Shown here piece after piece: positions 54,040-62,533 of a stretch of DNA of 64,000 nucleotides. Numbering within the stretch: the stretch's first letter is position 1; each line of letters opens with the position of its first letter. The DNA comes from Treponema socranskii subsp. buccale (lineage in GTDB: Bacteria; Spirochaetota; Spirochaetia; Treponematales; Treponemataceae). A program made the position numbers and the translations under genes. Location: NCBI RefSeq assembly GCF_024181585.1, contig NZ_CP054258.1:1-64000 (forward strand). Reading direction: 5' to 3'. The notes beneath the pieces are model-generated. The model saw only the letters and a program-made list of their open reading frames with translations. It searched no databases and was not told the origin of the DNA.

Positions 54040-55069
54040 TTAAACCTTCCACTCGATGCCTTTTTGAAAGTTGTCACACATACTTGCGTACAAGCCCTTC
54101 CGTGCGAGCAGTTCGGCATGCGTCCCCGTTTCGGCAAGCGTGCCCTCATCGATGACACAGATTTTATCGGCGTTAACGACCGAAGAGAGGCGGTGGGCGA
54201 TCATAATGACGGTTTTGTCTTTGTGCAGCACGTCGAATGTCTTTTTTATTTTGTATTCGTTTTCGGCGTCGGCAAAGGCTGTCGCTTCGTCAAGTACGAT
54301 AATCGGTGCGTCCTGCAGCAGGGCACGGGCAATGGCAAGCCGCTGTGCTTCTCCGCCTGAAAGAGAAACCGGGTGCCGCGAACGGAGCGCCGACAAATGC
54401 AGCGCACCAAGAGCCGCTTCGACCGATTCCGCTTTTACCGCTTTCAGCCGAAAGAACATTCGGCTTCGACGCTTTCCGCAAAAAGCTGGTAATTCACATC
54501 CTGCATCACCATATATGCGCGCTTCAGACGCTCTTTCGGTTTAAGCGCGTTTCCGTTCCATAGAAAACTGCCGGCCGTTTCTTTGTGCAAGCCGCACAGT
54601 GCGCGTACAAAGGTTGTTTTTCCGGTACCGTTTGCGCCCGTAATTGCGATAATTTCGCCTGCGCGGGCGGAAAAAGAAAGGTTTTGCAAAACAAGCTTTT
54701 TTTTGCGGTACAGCGAAACATTCTTCACCTCCAGTTCAAGCCGCTCGTGTGCCCCTTGAGCCGATGTATGAGCTGCTTTGTCCGGCGCGGATGCTGTCCT
54801 GTTTTGTACGGCCGCCGTATCAAGCGCGCAATCGGGCCGCACTTCGCTCAAATCTGGTGCCCGTAAGCCCATGCGATGCCGCCTTCCGGAACTAAGCGAT
54901 TTAAAGTCGCCAGGCGTAAAAATACCGGCGATTTCGCTTTTCTCCATATATAGATTCTGTCCGCAATTCCGGTTAAATAATAAAGGCGGTGTTCGGCAAC
55001 GATAACCGTTTTTCCCTGCGCTTTGATATTCCGTTGCTTTTTGTTATTATATACCCTATAATTACACAT
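54040..55069 (-). pseudogene. Decayed chimeric ABC ATPase (ECF-type fused to exporter tail)
   Basis: Three overlapping frames on the minus strand make one broken gene. 55069 to about 54960 reads KTVIVAEHRLYYLTGIADRIY, the end of a first ABC domain. A frameshift leads to 54947-54444 with a second domain (ITGANGTGKTTFVRALCGLH, QDVNYQLFAESVEAECSFG), typical of two-domain ECF/CbiO ATPases. A one-base shift at about 54450 then leads to 54459-54040 (LSGGEAQRLAIARALL). After the signature motif the sequence becomes that of an ABC exporter (IVLDEATAFADAENEYKIKK, MIAHRLSSVVNADKI, IEWKV end). The 5' part is missing. Probably non-functional. Confidence 0.8.
55034..55062 (+). promoter_or_regulatory. Promoter of the DGR variable-protein gene
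   Basis: TTGCTT (55034-55039), 17-bp spacer, TATAAT (55057-55062), then a GGAGGAGG ribosome site at 55072-55079 before the ATG at 55087. Both elements are strong, so high expression is likely. Confidence 0.75.
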
Positions 55070-55086
55070 ATGGAGGAGGTTTTCGT

Positions 55087-56139
55087 ATGAAAATGAAGGA
55101 AAAGAGCGGCAAGCTCTTAGGTTTAGGTGCAGCAGCGTTGCTGCTTGCTGCGTTGGTACTTTTTACCGCCTGCCCCAACAGCGCAGGAGGCGGCGGCCCC
55201 GTAACTCCCGATGTAGGTTCTGTTGAAGACACAGGCGACGGCTTTGTAAAAATAATACCTCCGACAACAGGCATTGTAGGCGTTGACCCTGACTACACCT
55301 TACCCGGAACTCAGGCTTATTGGGAAGGTGTATTTATTAAAGACCGGAAGGTAAAATTAAGCCCCTACAAGCTGGGCAAAACAGAGGTAACGTACGAGGT
55401 ATGGCACGAGGTACTGACATGGGCAGAAAGTAATGGCTACGCCTTTGCAAATAAGGGAAAAGAAGGCAGCGACGGAACCGAAGGAGCCGCTCCCACAGAA
55501 GCAGGAAAAAAAGAGCCTGTAACGACTATAAACTGGCGGGACTGCATTGTGTGGTGTAATGCGTATACAGCAAAGACGATGGGCGAGGGAGAATGCGTAT
55601 ACCGCAAAAGCAAAACCGATATTGCGGTATTAAAAAATGCGACTGATACAGCTGCTTGCGATGCCGCTTATGCCGATATGAGTAAAAAAGGCTACCGCCT
55701 TCCTACCGAAGCCGAGTGGGAATATGCAGCCCGCTGGCAGGGAAGCAATACTGAAAATGCGGAACAATACGGCGATGTATACCTTACCAAATTAAACAGT
55801 GCAAGCGGAGCCAAAGATAAATGGGATACGGCTGAAACAGGAGAGGTTGCATGGTATAGAGGTAATTCAGACAATAAAACTCATCCTGTAGGAAAAAAGC
55901 GGGCAAATGCACTTGGCTTACACGATATGAGCGGGAATGTCTGGGAATGGTGTTTTGATTGGTACGGCGATATAGCGGCTAACACAGTTACCGATCCTCA
56001 AGGTGCCGCGTCAGGCTTTTACCGCGTCCATCGCGGCGGCGGTTGGAACGACTACAACTGCACTGTAGGCGCACGGTCCGGCAGCAGTCCTGGCAACGAG
56101 GACGACTATCTTGGCTTCCGCCTGGCTTGGTGCCCTTGA
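55087..56139 (+). CDS. DGR variable lipoprotein with formylglycine-generating-enzyme-like C-type lectin fold (TvpA-like)
   Basis: A 350-residue surface lipoprotein. The signal peptide ends in lipobox FTAC (Cys29), followed by a Gly/Pro linker. Residues about 85-350 form a SUMF1/formylglycine-generating-enzyme-type domain: YKLGKTEVTYEVWHEVL, TTINWRDCIVWCNAYT, GYRLPTEAEWEYAARW, HPVGKKRANALGLHDMSGNV and WEWCFDWYG. The last 45 residues are RVHRGGGWNDYNC to LGFRLAWCP, the position of the variable region in TvpA of Treponema denticola, whose fold binds ligands. This end matches a template repeat 200 bp downstream, with changes nearly all at template adenines. It is inferred to be a diversified surface ligand-binding protein. 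Confidence 0.9.
   Translation: MKMKEKSGKLLGLGAAALLLAALVLFTACPNSAGGGGPVTPDVGSVEDTGDGFVKIIPPTTGIVGVDPDYTLPGTQAYWEGVFIKDRKVKLSPYKLGKTEVTYEVWHEVLTWAESNGYAFANKGKEGSDGTEGAAPTEAGKKEPVTTINWRDCIVWCNAYTAKTMGEGECVYRKSKTDIAVLKNATDTAACDAAYADMSKKGYRLPTEAEWEYAARWQGSNTENAEQYGDVYLTKLNSASGAKDKWDTAETGEVAWYRGNSDNKTHPVGKKRANALGLHDMSGNVWEWCFDWYGDIAANTVTDPQGAASGFYRVHRGGGWNDYNCTVGARSGSSPGNEDDYLGFRLAWCP
56000..56124 (+). repeat. DGR variable repeat (VR)
   Basis: 125 bp covering codons about 306-346 of the variable protein. Compared with the template repeat at 56329-56459 there are 21 substitutions and a 6-nt gap; 18 substitutions are at template adenines, e.g. AAC to TAC, GAC, TCC, GGC and AGC, AAA to CAT and GCA. 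Unchanged GC-rich blocks (TGCACTGTAGGC, CTTGGCTTCCGCCTG) frame the changes. The last block could be the homing-initiation segment. Confidence 0.9.
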
Positions 56140-56146
56140 GTTCACA

Positions 56147-56224
56147 CATTTGTGCGTAGGCGGGTAAGCAGTGGAGGGCGCAGCGTAAGCAGCCCGTAAC
56201 GGCGCACCTGCCAAAGCACAAATG
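56147..56224 (+). other. Long stem-loop just downstream of VR
   Basis: CATTTGTGC (56147-56155) pairs with GCACAAATG (56216-56224). After a 3-nt internal loop, GGCGGGT (56159-56165) pairs with ACCTGCC (56206-56212), one G-U pair. It starts 8 bp after the stop codon. DGRs carry a hairpin or cruciform after VR that promotes mutagenic homing; this is a candidate. Confidence 0.65.
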
Positions 56225-56276
56225 CGTAGATGCGGTGCAGGAAATTTTTGAAAATAAGAATGACCTGCATTGTGTT

Positions 56277-56304
56277 AGCCGCTTTAGCGGCTCGAAAATT
56301 TTTT
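56277..56304 (+). terminator. Terminator between VR gene and template repeat
   Basis: AGCCGC (56277-56282), loop TTTA, GCGGCT (56287-56292), then CGAAAA and a six-T run (56299-56304). It would end the variable-protein message and separate it from the template repeat. Confidence 0.6.
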
Positions 56305-56328
56305 GGTTAAAAACGGTATGGACCTTAT

Positions 56329-56459
56329 AAGGTGCCGTGTCAGGCTCTAACCGCGTCAAACGCGGCGGCAGTTGGAACAACAACGCGAACAACTGCACTG
56401 TAGGCAAACGGAACAACAACAGTCCTGACAACAGGAACAACAATCTTGGCTTCCGCCTG
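56329..56459 (+). repeat. DGR template repeat (TR)
   Basis: 131 bp with the same frame of conserved blocks as VR, but with adenine-rich AAC/AAA/AAT codons (Asn and Lys) at the variable positions: WNNNANNC, KRNNNSPDNRNNN. This is the standard design of a DGR template, where adenines mark sites of mutagenesis. A possible promoter TTGGTT-17-TATAAG ends right at its left border. The frame through it (56337-56717) has no proper start and is not counted as a gene. No reverse transcriptase follows; the next gene is on the opposite strand. Confidence 0.88.
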
Positions 56460-56512
56460 CTTTCGATTTTCCGTCCGATTTTCCGATGCCCGTTTTTTTG
56501 TTTCATTCATAT

Positions 56513-57037
56513 TCATCCTCTTTTCCACGGAATAAAGCGGTTGACCCGTTTGCAATATGCACCATATTCATCGCCGAAGCGTTCGGCAAGCCATTTTTCT
56601 TCCGTCAATTTCATAAACACGGTAAGGTACAGCCAAAAAAGCGGCGGCAAAATCAATACGTACCGATTCCGGCAAAACAGCAGTGCGCCGGTACAAATAA
56701 ATAAAAATGCCGAATAAATGGGATTGCGCACAAGGGCATATACGCCGTCGGTTGCAAGCCGGTTCGATTTTATCTTGATGTCGATGCGCGCACCGAATAC
56801 CGCGGCGCACCACAGTGCAATGCCGCCTGCAATGCACAGGATGCCGGCAATGACAAAAAGAATTGCAGTTCGCGTGCCGTTCACATTTCCGCCGGTAAGC
56901 ATATCGAATTTGACAAGTGCAATGCCCGCGGCTGTGAGCGCAATCATAATCGCAATGCACACCGGTCCGACGCCCATCACCGGAAGATGTTCTTTCGGAG
57001 CAGGCGGTAAAATTTTATCCTTCCGTTTAATAAACAT
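56513..57037 (-). CDS. Isoprenylcysteine carboxyl methyltransferase-family membrane protein
   Basis: A 174-residue membrane methyltransferase with about four segments. The C-terminal half has the ICMT/PEMT signature: LATDGVYALVRNPIYSAFLF, then EEKWLAERFGDEYGAYCKRV and RFIPW. These proteins methylate lipids or prenyl-type acceptors; the bacterial substrate is usually unknown. It overlaps the end of the upstream ABC exporter gene by 11 bp, so it is the last gene of that operon. Confidence 0.88.
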   Translation of the reverse strand: MFIKRKDKILPPAPKEHLPVMGVGPVCIAIMIALTAAGIALVKFDMLTGGNVNGTRTAILFVIAGILCIAGGIALWCAAVFGARIDIKIKSNRLATDGVYALVRNPIYSAFLFICTGALLFCRNRYVLILPPLFWLYLTVFMKLTEEKWLAERFGDEYGAYCKRVNRFIPWKRG

Positions 57038-58745
57038 ATGTCTCCGTCAAACCCGACTTTTCAATCATGTCGCGGTAGAGCGGTGAGGCTTTTAGGAGTT
57101 CAGCGTGTTTGCCTTCCGCATCGATTTTGCCCTTATTCATGACGATAATTTTGTCGGCGTTTTCGATCGACTTTAAGCGGTGCGAAATGATAATCACCGT
57201 TTTGCCCTTTATGAGCGTGTTGAGGCTTTCCTGAATTTTCATTTCGTTTTCCACATCGAGCGAAGCGCTGATTTCGTCAAGGATTATAATCGGCGCGTTT
57301 TTCAAAAGTGCACGTGCAATGGAAAGACGTTGCCGCTCTCCGCCGGAAAGCCTGCTGCCGTTTTCACCGATAACCGTATTGTAGCCGTCCGGCAGCGCTT
57401 CGATAAACTCGGTACAGTTTGCAAGGCGGGCGGCGGCAATAACGTCGTCGTCGCTTGCGTTTTTATTTCCGACCCGGATGTTTTCCATAATCGACGTATT
57501 AAAAAGTCCTACATCCTGAAACACAATCGAAATTTTATCGAAGAGGCTGTCGGTGTCGATCTTTGCAATGTCTTTGCCGTCGATGAGGATCTGTCCCTTA
57601 TCGTAGTCGTAGAGACGGGATGCAAGCCGGAGCACGGTTGTCTTTCCGCAGCCGGACGGACCGACAAGCGCGGTAACCTGATTCTGTTCGGCGGTAAACG
57701 AAATACCGTCAATAATCTTTTGCCCCTTGTTATACGAAAATTCGACGTTTTCAAATTGAATGCCGTAATGCCGCAACGAAGCGGGCTCGCCTTCCTGCGT
57801 TTTTGTTTCGCGCAGCTCGTTAATGCGTTTAACGCGCGAATCGATATACATCAACTCGGCAAGGTTTGCTTCAACGCCTGCAACCGCGTCGGTAACGCGC
57901 GAGGCTGCGATAATATAGCCGATAAGATACAAAAGCGGCGCCGTTCCTGCCAAATACATTTTTAGTCCGAAAAATACGGTAACGCCGATGGAAAACTTTA
58001 AAAACAGCAGTGCGATGTTAAGCGGGATCGCTTGATGCGCTTCCACAACCAAATGCAGTTTTTCCGCTTCGTCGACATTGCGATTCAATTTTGCTGCAAC
58101 CGTATCCGTGAGCCCGTAGCTTTTAATTTCCTGTTGCAGCTCTATCGTCTCCTGAAAAAATTCCGAACGCTCACGCTGTTTATGAAAATCCCGCGTCGTT
58201 TCCCGTATTTGAATTTTTTTCGACAAGATTAACAGAATAAAACTGATGATAATCGGTACAAATACGCATAAACCCAATCCCGGATGAGCGGCAATCATCA
58301 TCGCGCCGATTATAATCAAATACAGCACAAGGCCGATTGTTTGCGGAATTGCGTGACTGAGCGCATGCTCGATTGCGGCGACATCGGTCATCACCGTTTG
58401 CGACAAATCGGAAACATCGTGCTTCGAAAAATACGCAAGCGGCAGGGCTTTGAGCCGGTCTGCAATATTCACGCGCAGTTCCGTGCATTCTTTGAACGTC
58501 GCCGTGTAGAGCGTGTTGTAATTGATATGAACAAGCACATACATCACCAGCGCAAGGGCGGCAATAATACCGATATAAAATCCCGCCGGCCGCAGCGTTC
58601 CCTCAAAGTATCCCTGCAGGAAAAACATCGTTAAAAACATCGGTAAAATAAACGAGATATCCGCAAGCATCGACCATACCGACGCCGTAACTATTCCTTT
58701 TGCACCCGATTCGGTAACCCCGAACCATTTTTGTAATTTATTCAT
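57027..58745 (-). CDS. ABC exporter half-transporter (third of three)
   Basis: A 572-residue fused membrane and ATPase protein, six membrane segments (about 20-310) and a nucleotide-binding domain with Walker A LVGPSGCGKTTVLRLASRLY (near 365), signature RLSGGERQRLSIARALL (near 470), Walker B IIILDEISASLD and H-loop IISHRLKSI. Walker B carries ISASLD instead of the usual TSALD. It starts 2 nt after the upstream ABC gene, which probably encodes its partner in a heterodimer. ATG 58745 has GGAGAG upstream. Confidence 0.92.
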   Translation of the reverse strand: MNKLQKWFGVTESGAKGIVTASVWSMLADISFILPMFLTMFFLQGYFEGTLRPAGFYIGIIAALALVMYVLVHINYNTLYTATFKECTELRVNIADRLKALPLAYFSKHDVSDLSQTVMTDVAAIEHALSHAIPQTIGLVLYLIIIGAMMIAAHPGLGLCVFVPIIISFILLILSKKIQIRETTRDFHKQRERSEFFQETIELQQEIKSYGLTDTVAAKLNRNVDEAEKLHLVVEAHQAIPLNIALLFLKFSIGVTVFFGLKMYLAGTAPLLYLIGYIIAASRVTDAVAGVEANLAELMYIDSRVKRINELRETKTQEGEPASLRHYGIQFENVEFSYNKGQKIIDGISFTAEQNQVTALVGPSGCGKTTVLRLASRLYDYDKGQILIDGKDIAKIDTDSLFDKISIVFQDVGLFNTSIMENIRVGNKNASDDDVIAAARLANCTEFIEALPDGYNTVIGENGSRLSGGERQRLSIARALLKNAPIIILDEISASLDVENEMKIQESLNTLIKGKTVIIISHRLKSIENADKIIVMNKGKIDAEGKHAELLKASPLYRDMIEKSGLTETYVY

Positions 58746-58747
58746 TC

Positions 58748-60484
58748 TTAGACTCTCCACTCATTTGCTTGAGAATACAGCTTTTGCAGCCGGCTGTACT
58801 TTCCGCCTTTTTGCATAAGCTCGGCGTCGCTGCCGCGCTCGACGATGTTTCCGTCTTCGACAACCAAAATTTCATCGACATTTTTAATCGAGCTGAGGCG
58901 GTGCGCAATCATAATAACCGTTTTGTTTTTCATCAAATTGGAAAAGGCCTGCTGAATTTCGTATTCGTTTTCGGGGTCGGCGGCCGCGGAGGCTTCGTCC
59001 AAAATGATGATATCCGCGTTTTTCAAAATAGCGCGGGCGATCGCAACACGCTGAATTTCTCCGCCGGATAAGTGCACGCCTTTTGAACCGACAACCGTTT
59101 TTTCACGTTCGGGGAATTTTGCCAAAATGTCTTCGCAGCGGGCAAGCCGAAGCGCATTCATCACTTCTTCATCGCTTGCATGTTTATTACCCATTTTGAC
59201 ATTTTCAAAAATGCTCGTTTTAAAAAGCTTCGACGTTTGAAACACAAAGGCGATACTGTGCATGAGCGCATTTTTTGAATATGAAGAAATATCCTTTCCG
59301 CCGATTAAAACGTTGCCTGAATTTATTTTGTAAAAACCGGAAATAAGTTTTGCAATGGTTGATTTTCCGCCGCCGGACGAACCGACCAGCGCGTAGGTTT
59401 TGTTCGGCTCCAACATAAAGCTCACGTCTTTTAAAATCTTTTCGTCGGTATAGCCGAACGAAACGTTTTTAAATTCGATTCCGAAGTTGTCAAACTTTTC
59501 TTCCGTACCGTGTTCGAGATTGTCTTTTTCCATGTCTGCAAAAAGATTTTCGAGCTTATCCACAACGCTTTTTGCCTGAAAGTTGTACATTCCGACATAC
59601 ATAACGCGCATAAACGCCGAAAAAAGAATGCCGGCAATGCACACAAAAAAGACGATTTTTGCAATGATGAGATTTCCGTCCGCGCCCTTATTCATAAAAT
59701 AAACAGCGGCGGGAATGGTAAATACCGCGAACAGGTTAAACAGCACTTGAAACATCACATACGGAGAACGGCAGCTGAGCGTGTACTTGTATGCCAAATC
59801 GGAATAGCCGGTAATCGCTTCGTAAAACGCCTTAAAGGATTCGACGGTGCTTTTAAAGATTTTTACAATCTGCATGCCGCGCACATATTCGACAGCTTCC
59901 GCATTCATCCGCTCCAACGCCGCTTGATACTTCTGCATAAAGTTTTTATTGCCCATCATAAACATCATCTGTACACCGCCGATAAGCGCAACACCGAGGA
60001 GCAAAAAACCGAGCTTTACATCGACCGCAAAGACGATGATAAACATAAAAATCGGCGTAAACAATGCGGAAATATTATCGGGAATTAAATGCGCAACCAG
60101 CATATGCGTTTCCTGCGCGTTGTCGTCTATGAGCTTGCGAATTTTTCCCGACGGGTTCATGTCAAAAAACGCAAATGAAGCGTTCATTAAATGTTTGATT
60201 GCGGTTTTGCGCAAATTCGATTCAAGCCGAAAGCCGAGCACGTGCGACGCCCACAAAGCGCCGAAGTACACAATCGAATAGCCCGCCAACAGCGAGACAA
60301 TCACCGTCGCGTACATCGAGCCGTCCGTAACGTTTTTGGTAACCAAAAGCGCGTACAAAAACTTCCATAAAAACCAAAATGCCCCCATCTGAGAAGCGAC
60401 GCCCAGCACGGCGCATAACGCCGAAATATACACGCAGTGCATTTTTTCCGGCGTATATTTAAACAATCTTTTATATGTGTCCAT
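58748..60484 (-). CDS. ABC exporter half-transporter (second of three)
   Basis: A 578-residue ABC exporter half: six membrane segments (about 15-310), Walker A LVGSSGGGKSTIAKLISGFY (near 365), signature HLSGGEIQRVAIARAIL (near 474), Walker B IIILDEASAAADPENEYEIQ and H-loop MIAHRLSSI. The C-terminal sequence resembles the exporter tail fused to the decayed ECF ATPase at 54040, so that remnant came from a paralogue of this gene. It likely pairs with the protein at 57027. A GGAGG ribosome site precedes the ATG. Confidence 0.92.
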   Translation of the reverse strand: MDTYKRLFKYTPEKMHCVYISALCAVLGVASQMGAFWFLWKFLYALLVTKNVTDGSMYATVIVSLLAGYSIVYFGALWASHVLGFRLESNLRKTAIKHLMNASFAFFDMNPSGKIRKLIDDNAQETHMLVAHLIPDNISALFTPIFMFIIVFAVDVKLGFLLLGVALIGGVQMMFMMGNKNFMQKYQAALERMNAEAVEYVRGMQIVKIFKSTVESFKAFYEAITGYSDLAYKYTLSCRSPYVMFQVLFNLFAVFTIPAAVYFMNKGADGNLIIAKIVFFVCIAGILFSAFMRVMYVGMYNFQAKSVVDKLENLFADMEKDNLEHGTEEKFDNFGIEFKNVSFGYTDEKILKDVSFMLEPNKTYALVGSSGGGKSTIAKLISGFYKINSGNVLIGGKDISSYSKNALMHSIAFVFQTSKLFKTSIFENVKMGNKHASDEEVMNALRLARCEDILAKFPEREKTVVGSKGVHLSGGEIQRVAIARAILKNADIIILDEASAAADPENEYEIQQAFSNLMKNKTVIMIAHRLSSIKNVDEILVVEDGNIVERGSDAELMQKGGKYSRLQKLYSQANEWRV

Positions 60485-60563
60485 TCAGACCTCCTGATCC
60501 GGCTAATTGATAATCGGAAACGTTTCGTGTAATTAAAATGATATACCCTCTAATTAATAATTA

Positions 60564-62327
60564 TTACGCCGACCACTGCTCGCTTTCCCGCTGCAGCCGA
60601 TACATCTGCCGATAAATGCCGTTCTTTTCCATCAGTTCTGCGTGGGTACCGGTCTCGGCAATCATACCCTTGTTGAGTACGATGATTTTGTCGGCATTTT
60701 CGACGGTGCGCAGGCGGTGAGCGATGACGATAACGGTTTTGCCCTTTATAAGTGTGCCGATAGCATGTTGGATGAGCGTTTCGTTTTCAGGGTCGAGGGC
60801 GGCGGTCGCCTCATCAAAAAGGATGATCGGCGCGTCCTTTAAAAGGGCACGGGCAATGGAAAGCCGCTGGCGTTCACCGCCCGAAAGGGTATAACCGTTT
60901 TCGCCGATTTCCGTATCGTAGCCTTGCGGCAGCTTTTCGATGAATGAATCGCACCGGGCGGCTTTTGCGGCGGCAAGCACTTGTTCTTTTGTCGCGTTTC
61001 GGTTGCCGATTAAGATATTGTTGTATACCGTGTCGTTAAAAAGTACGACGTCCTGAAACACAATCGAAAAGGCTGCGAGCAGGGTTTCCGGATCTACCGT
61101 AGAAACATCGACGCCGCCGACGCTCACCGTGCCCGATGAAGCGTCCCAAAAGCGAGCCGCCAAGCGTGCAATCGTGGATTTACCGCAGCCCGAGTGCCCG
61201 ACGAGGGCGGTAATTTCGCCCTGCTTTGCGGTAAAGTCGATTCCGCTTACCGTGTTTTCTTCGGTATCGCTGTCCGCATCTTTGCCGTTCGGTTCATTAT
61301 ATGAGAATGAAACATTATCGTAGCGGATGTCGTAACCGTTGGGCTTAAAACTTTCGCTTCCCGTCTGTTTGGGATAGTTGACAATCGCCTGTTTGCGCTC
61401 AACGGCAATCAGCATTAAAAAGAATTCGCCGAGCATCATAAACACCGTCGTCAGCGGATCGAAAATGCGGCAGGAAACGAGCAAAAAGACAATATACGTC
61501 AACAGTTCGATTCTTCCCTGCGACAAGAGGTACGCGCCGTATGAAATCACCAGCGGAAAGCCGAAGCGGACAATCGCCGCCGAACCGAAAATAAACGCTC
61601 CGCCCGCTGCTTCCGCTTTGAGCGTTATGTACGTTGACTCGGTAATATCGTCTTTGAGCTTTTGTACATACGCCGCTTTTTTATCGGAGGATTTCAGCAC
61701 TTTGATATTGTCGATCATCTGCTGAAGGGAATCGTAGATCAAATCTTTTTGCGCAAACGCTTGCTTTGCTTTTTTATCCAGCACTGATCGAGCGGCAACG
61801 ATGATAAAAAATCCTGCAAAGGCGAAGATAAAAAGCGCAATCGTCATCCGCCAATCCAAAAACGCCAAAAGAGCCGCGGCAATCAAAATCGAAATGATGC
61901 CGCCGAACAGCTCCGGCACGGCGTGCGAAAGCGATTCTTCAATCAGAGTAACGTCGTTCAAAAGCGTCGAAGTCAGATACGATAAATCCCGCCTGCCGAA
62001 ATACGACAGCGGGAGTTTCCGAAGCGATTCGGCAAGCGAAATACGTACGTTCGCCGCTTCTTCATACGCACCGTTATATGTCTTGCCGTATTTTAATTTT
62101 TCGAGAATAAACAACACGGCAATCATCGCGAGAGCGGCCGCCGACACCGCCCATACATTCGGCACTTGAAAACCTTGTTGCATAATGCGCGCCAAAAAAT
62201 AGCGCAGCACATACAGCGAAAGCCCCAATGGAACCATCAAAAACAAATTGATAATAGTGCCGAACGTAATCGCCGAACGCAAATTCCGCGTCCCCGCGTC
62301 AGACAACGCAAAAAATCTTTGTAGCAT
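60564..62327 (-). CDS. ABC exporter half-transporter (first of three)
   Basis: A 587-residue ABC exporter half with six membrane segments (about 20-300). The nucleotide-binding domain has Walker A LVGHSGCGKSTIARLAARFW (near 375), signature TLSGGERQRLSIARALL (near 480), Walker B IILFDEATAALDPENETLIQ and H-loop VIAHRLRTV. It starts the ABC operon with a consensus promoter and a DtxR-like dyad in the leader. Similar paired halves act in siderophore or drug transport (YbtPQ/IrtAB type); the substrate here is not known. Confidence 0.92.
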   Translation of the reverse strand: MLQRFFALSDAGTRNLRSAITFGTIINLFLMVPLGLSLYVLRYFLARIMQQGFQVPNVWAVSAAALAMIAVLFILEKLKYGKTYNGAYEEAANVRISLAESLRKLPLSYFGRRDLSYLTSTLLNDVTLIEESLSHAVPELFGGIISILIAAALLAFLDWRMTIALFIFAFAGFFIIVAARSVLDKKAKQAFAQKDLIYDSLQQMIDNIKVLKSSDKKAAYVQKLKDDITESTYITLKAEAAGGAFIFGSAAIVRFGFPLVISYGAYLLSQGRIELLTYIVFLLVSCRIFDPLTTVFMMLGEFFLMLIAVERKQAIVNYPKQTGSESFKPNGYDIRYDNVSFSYNEPNGKDADSDTEENTVSGIDFTAKQGEITALVGHSGCGKSTIARLAARFWDASSGTVSVGGVDVSTVDPETLLAAFSIVFQDVVLFNDTVYNNILIGNRNATKEQVLAAAKAARCDSFIEKLPQGYDTEIGENGYTLSGGERQRLSIARALLKDAPIILFDEATAALDPENETLIQHAIGTLIKGKTVIVIAHRLRTVENADKIIVLNKGMIAETGTHAELMEKNGIYRQMYRLQRESEQWSA

Positions 62328-62355
62328 AATTTCTCCGGATAGACGTTCCCTGTAA

Positions 62356-62369
62356 TTAGCCTAAGCTAA
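62356..62369. promoter_or_regulatory. DtxR/TroR-like dyad in the ABC operon leader
   Basis: TTAGC-CTAA-GCTAA, a perfect 5-bp dyad, lies about 12-26 nt after the -10 box. It resembles the core of DtxR/IdeR iron boxes (TTAGG...CCTAA). Metal control is a weak inference. Confidence 0.3.
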
Positions 62370-62381
62370 CATAACATCGTT

Positions 62382-62410
62382 ATAATACAGAGCGCAAAGA
62401 AATTTGTCAA
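62382..62410 (-). promoter_or_regulatory. Promoter of the ABC exporter operon
   Basis: Minus strand: consensus TTGACA (62410-62405), 17-bp spacer, TATTAT (62387-62382). The leader to the ATG at 62327 is about 48 nt and has CGGAG upstream of the start. Confidence 0.75.
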
Positions 62411-62533
62411 GGAAAAAAGCGGCAAACTGCCGAAGTTCTTAAAAACAAAACCGAAAATCGTATCAACGGTACGATGCCTCCTCGTGTGTTCCTATAGGCA
62501 AATCGAAAACGGTGCACCGGGTCGCAAAAGCAA

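Noticed and set aside
56337-56717. 126-codon frame through the template repeat
   Set aside because: GTG start without a ribosome site, Asn-rich only because of the TR, and it continues antisense into the methyltransferase gene.
55070-57037. Search for a reverse transcriptase or Avd gene beside the TR
   Set aside because: No frame with RT motifs is present; the TR is followed directly by the antisense methyltransferase gene.
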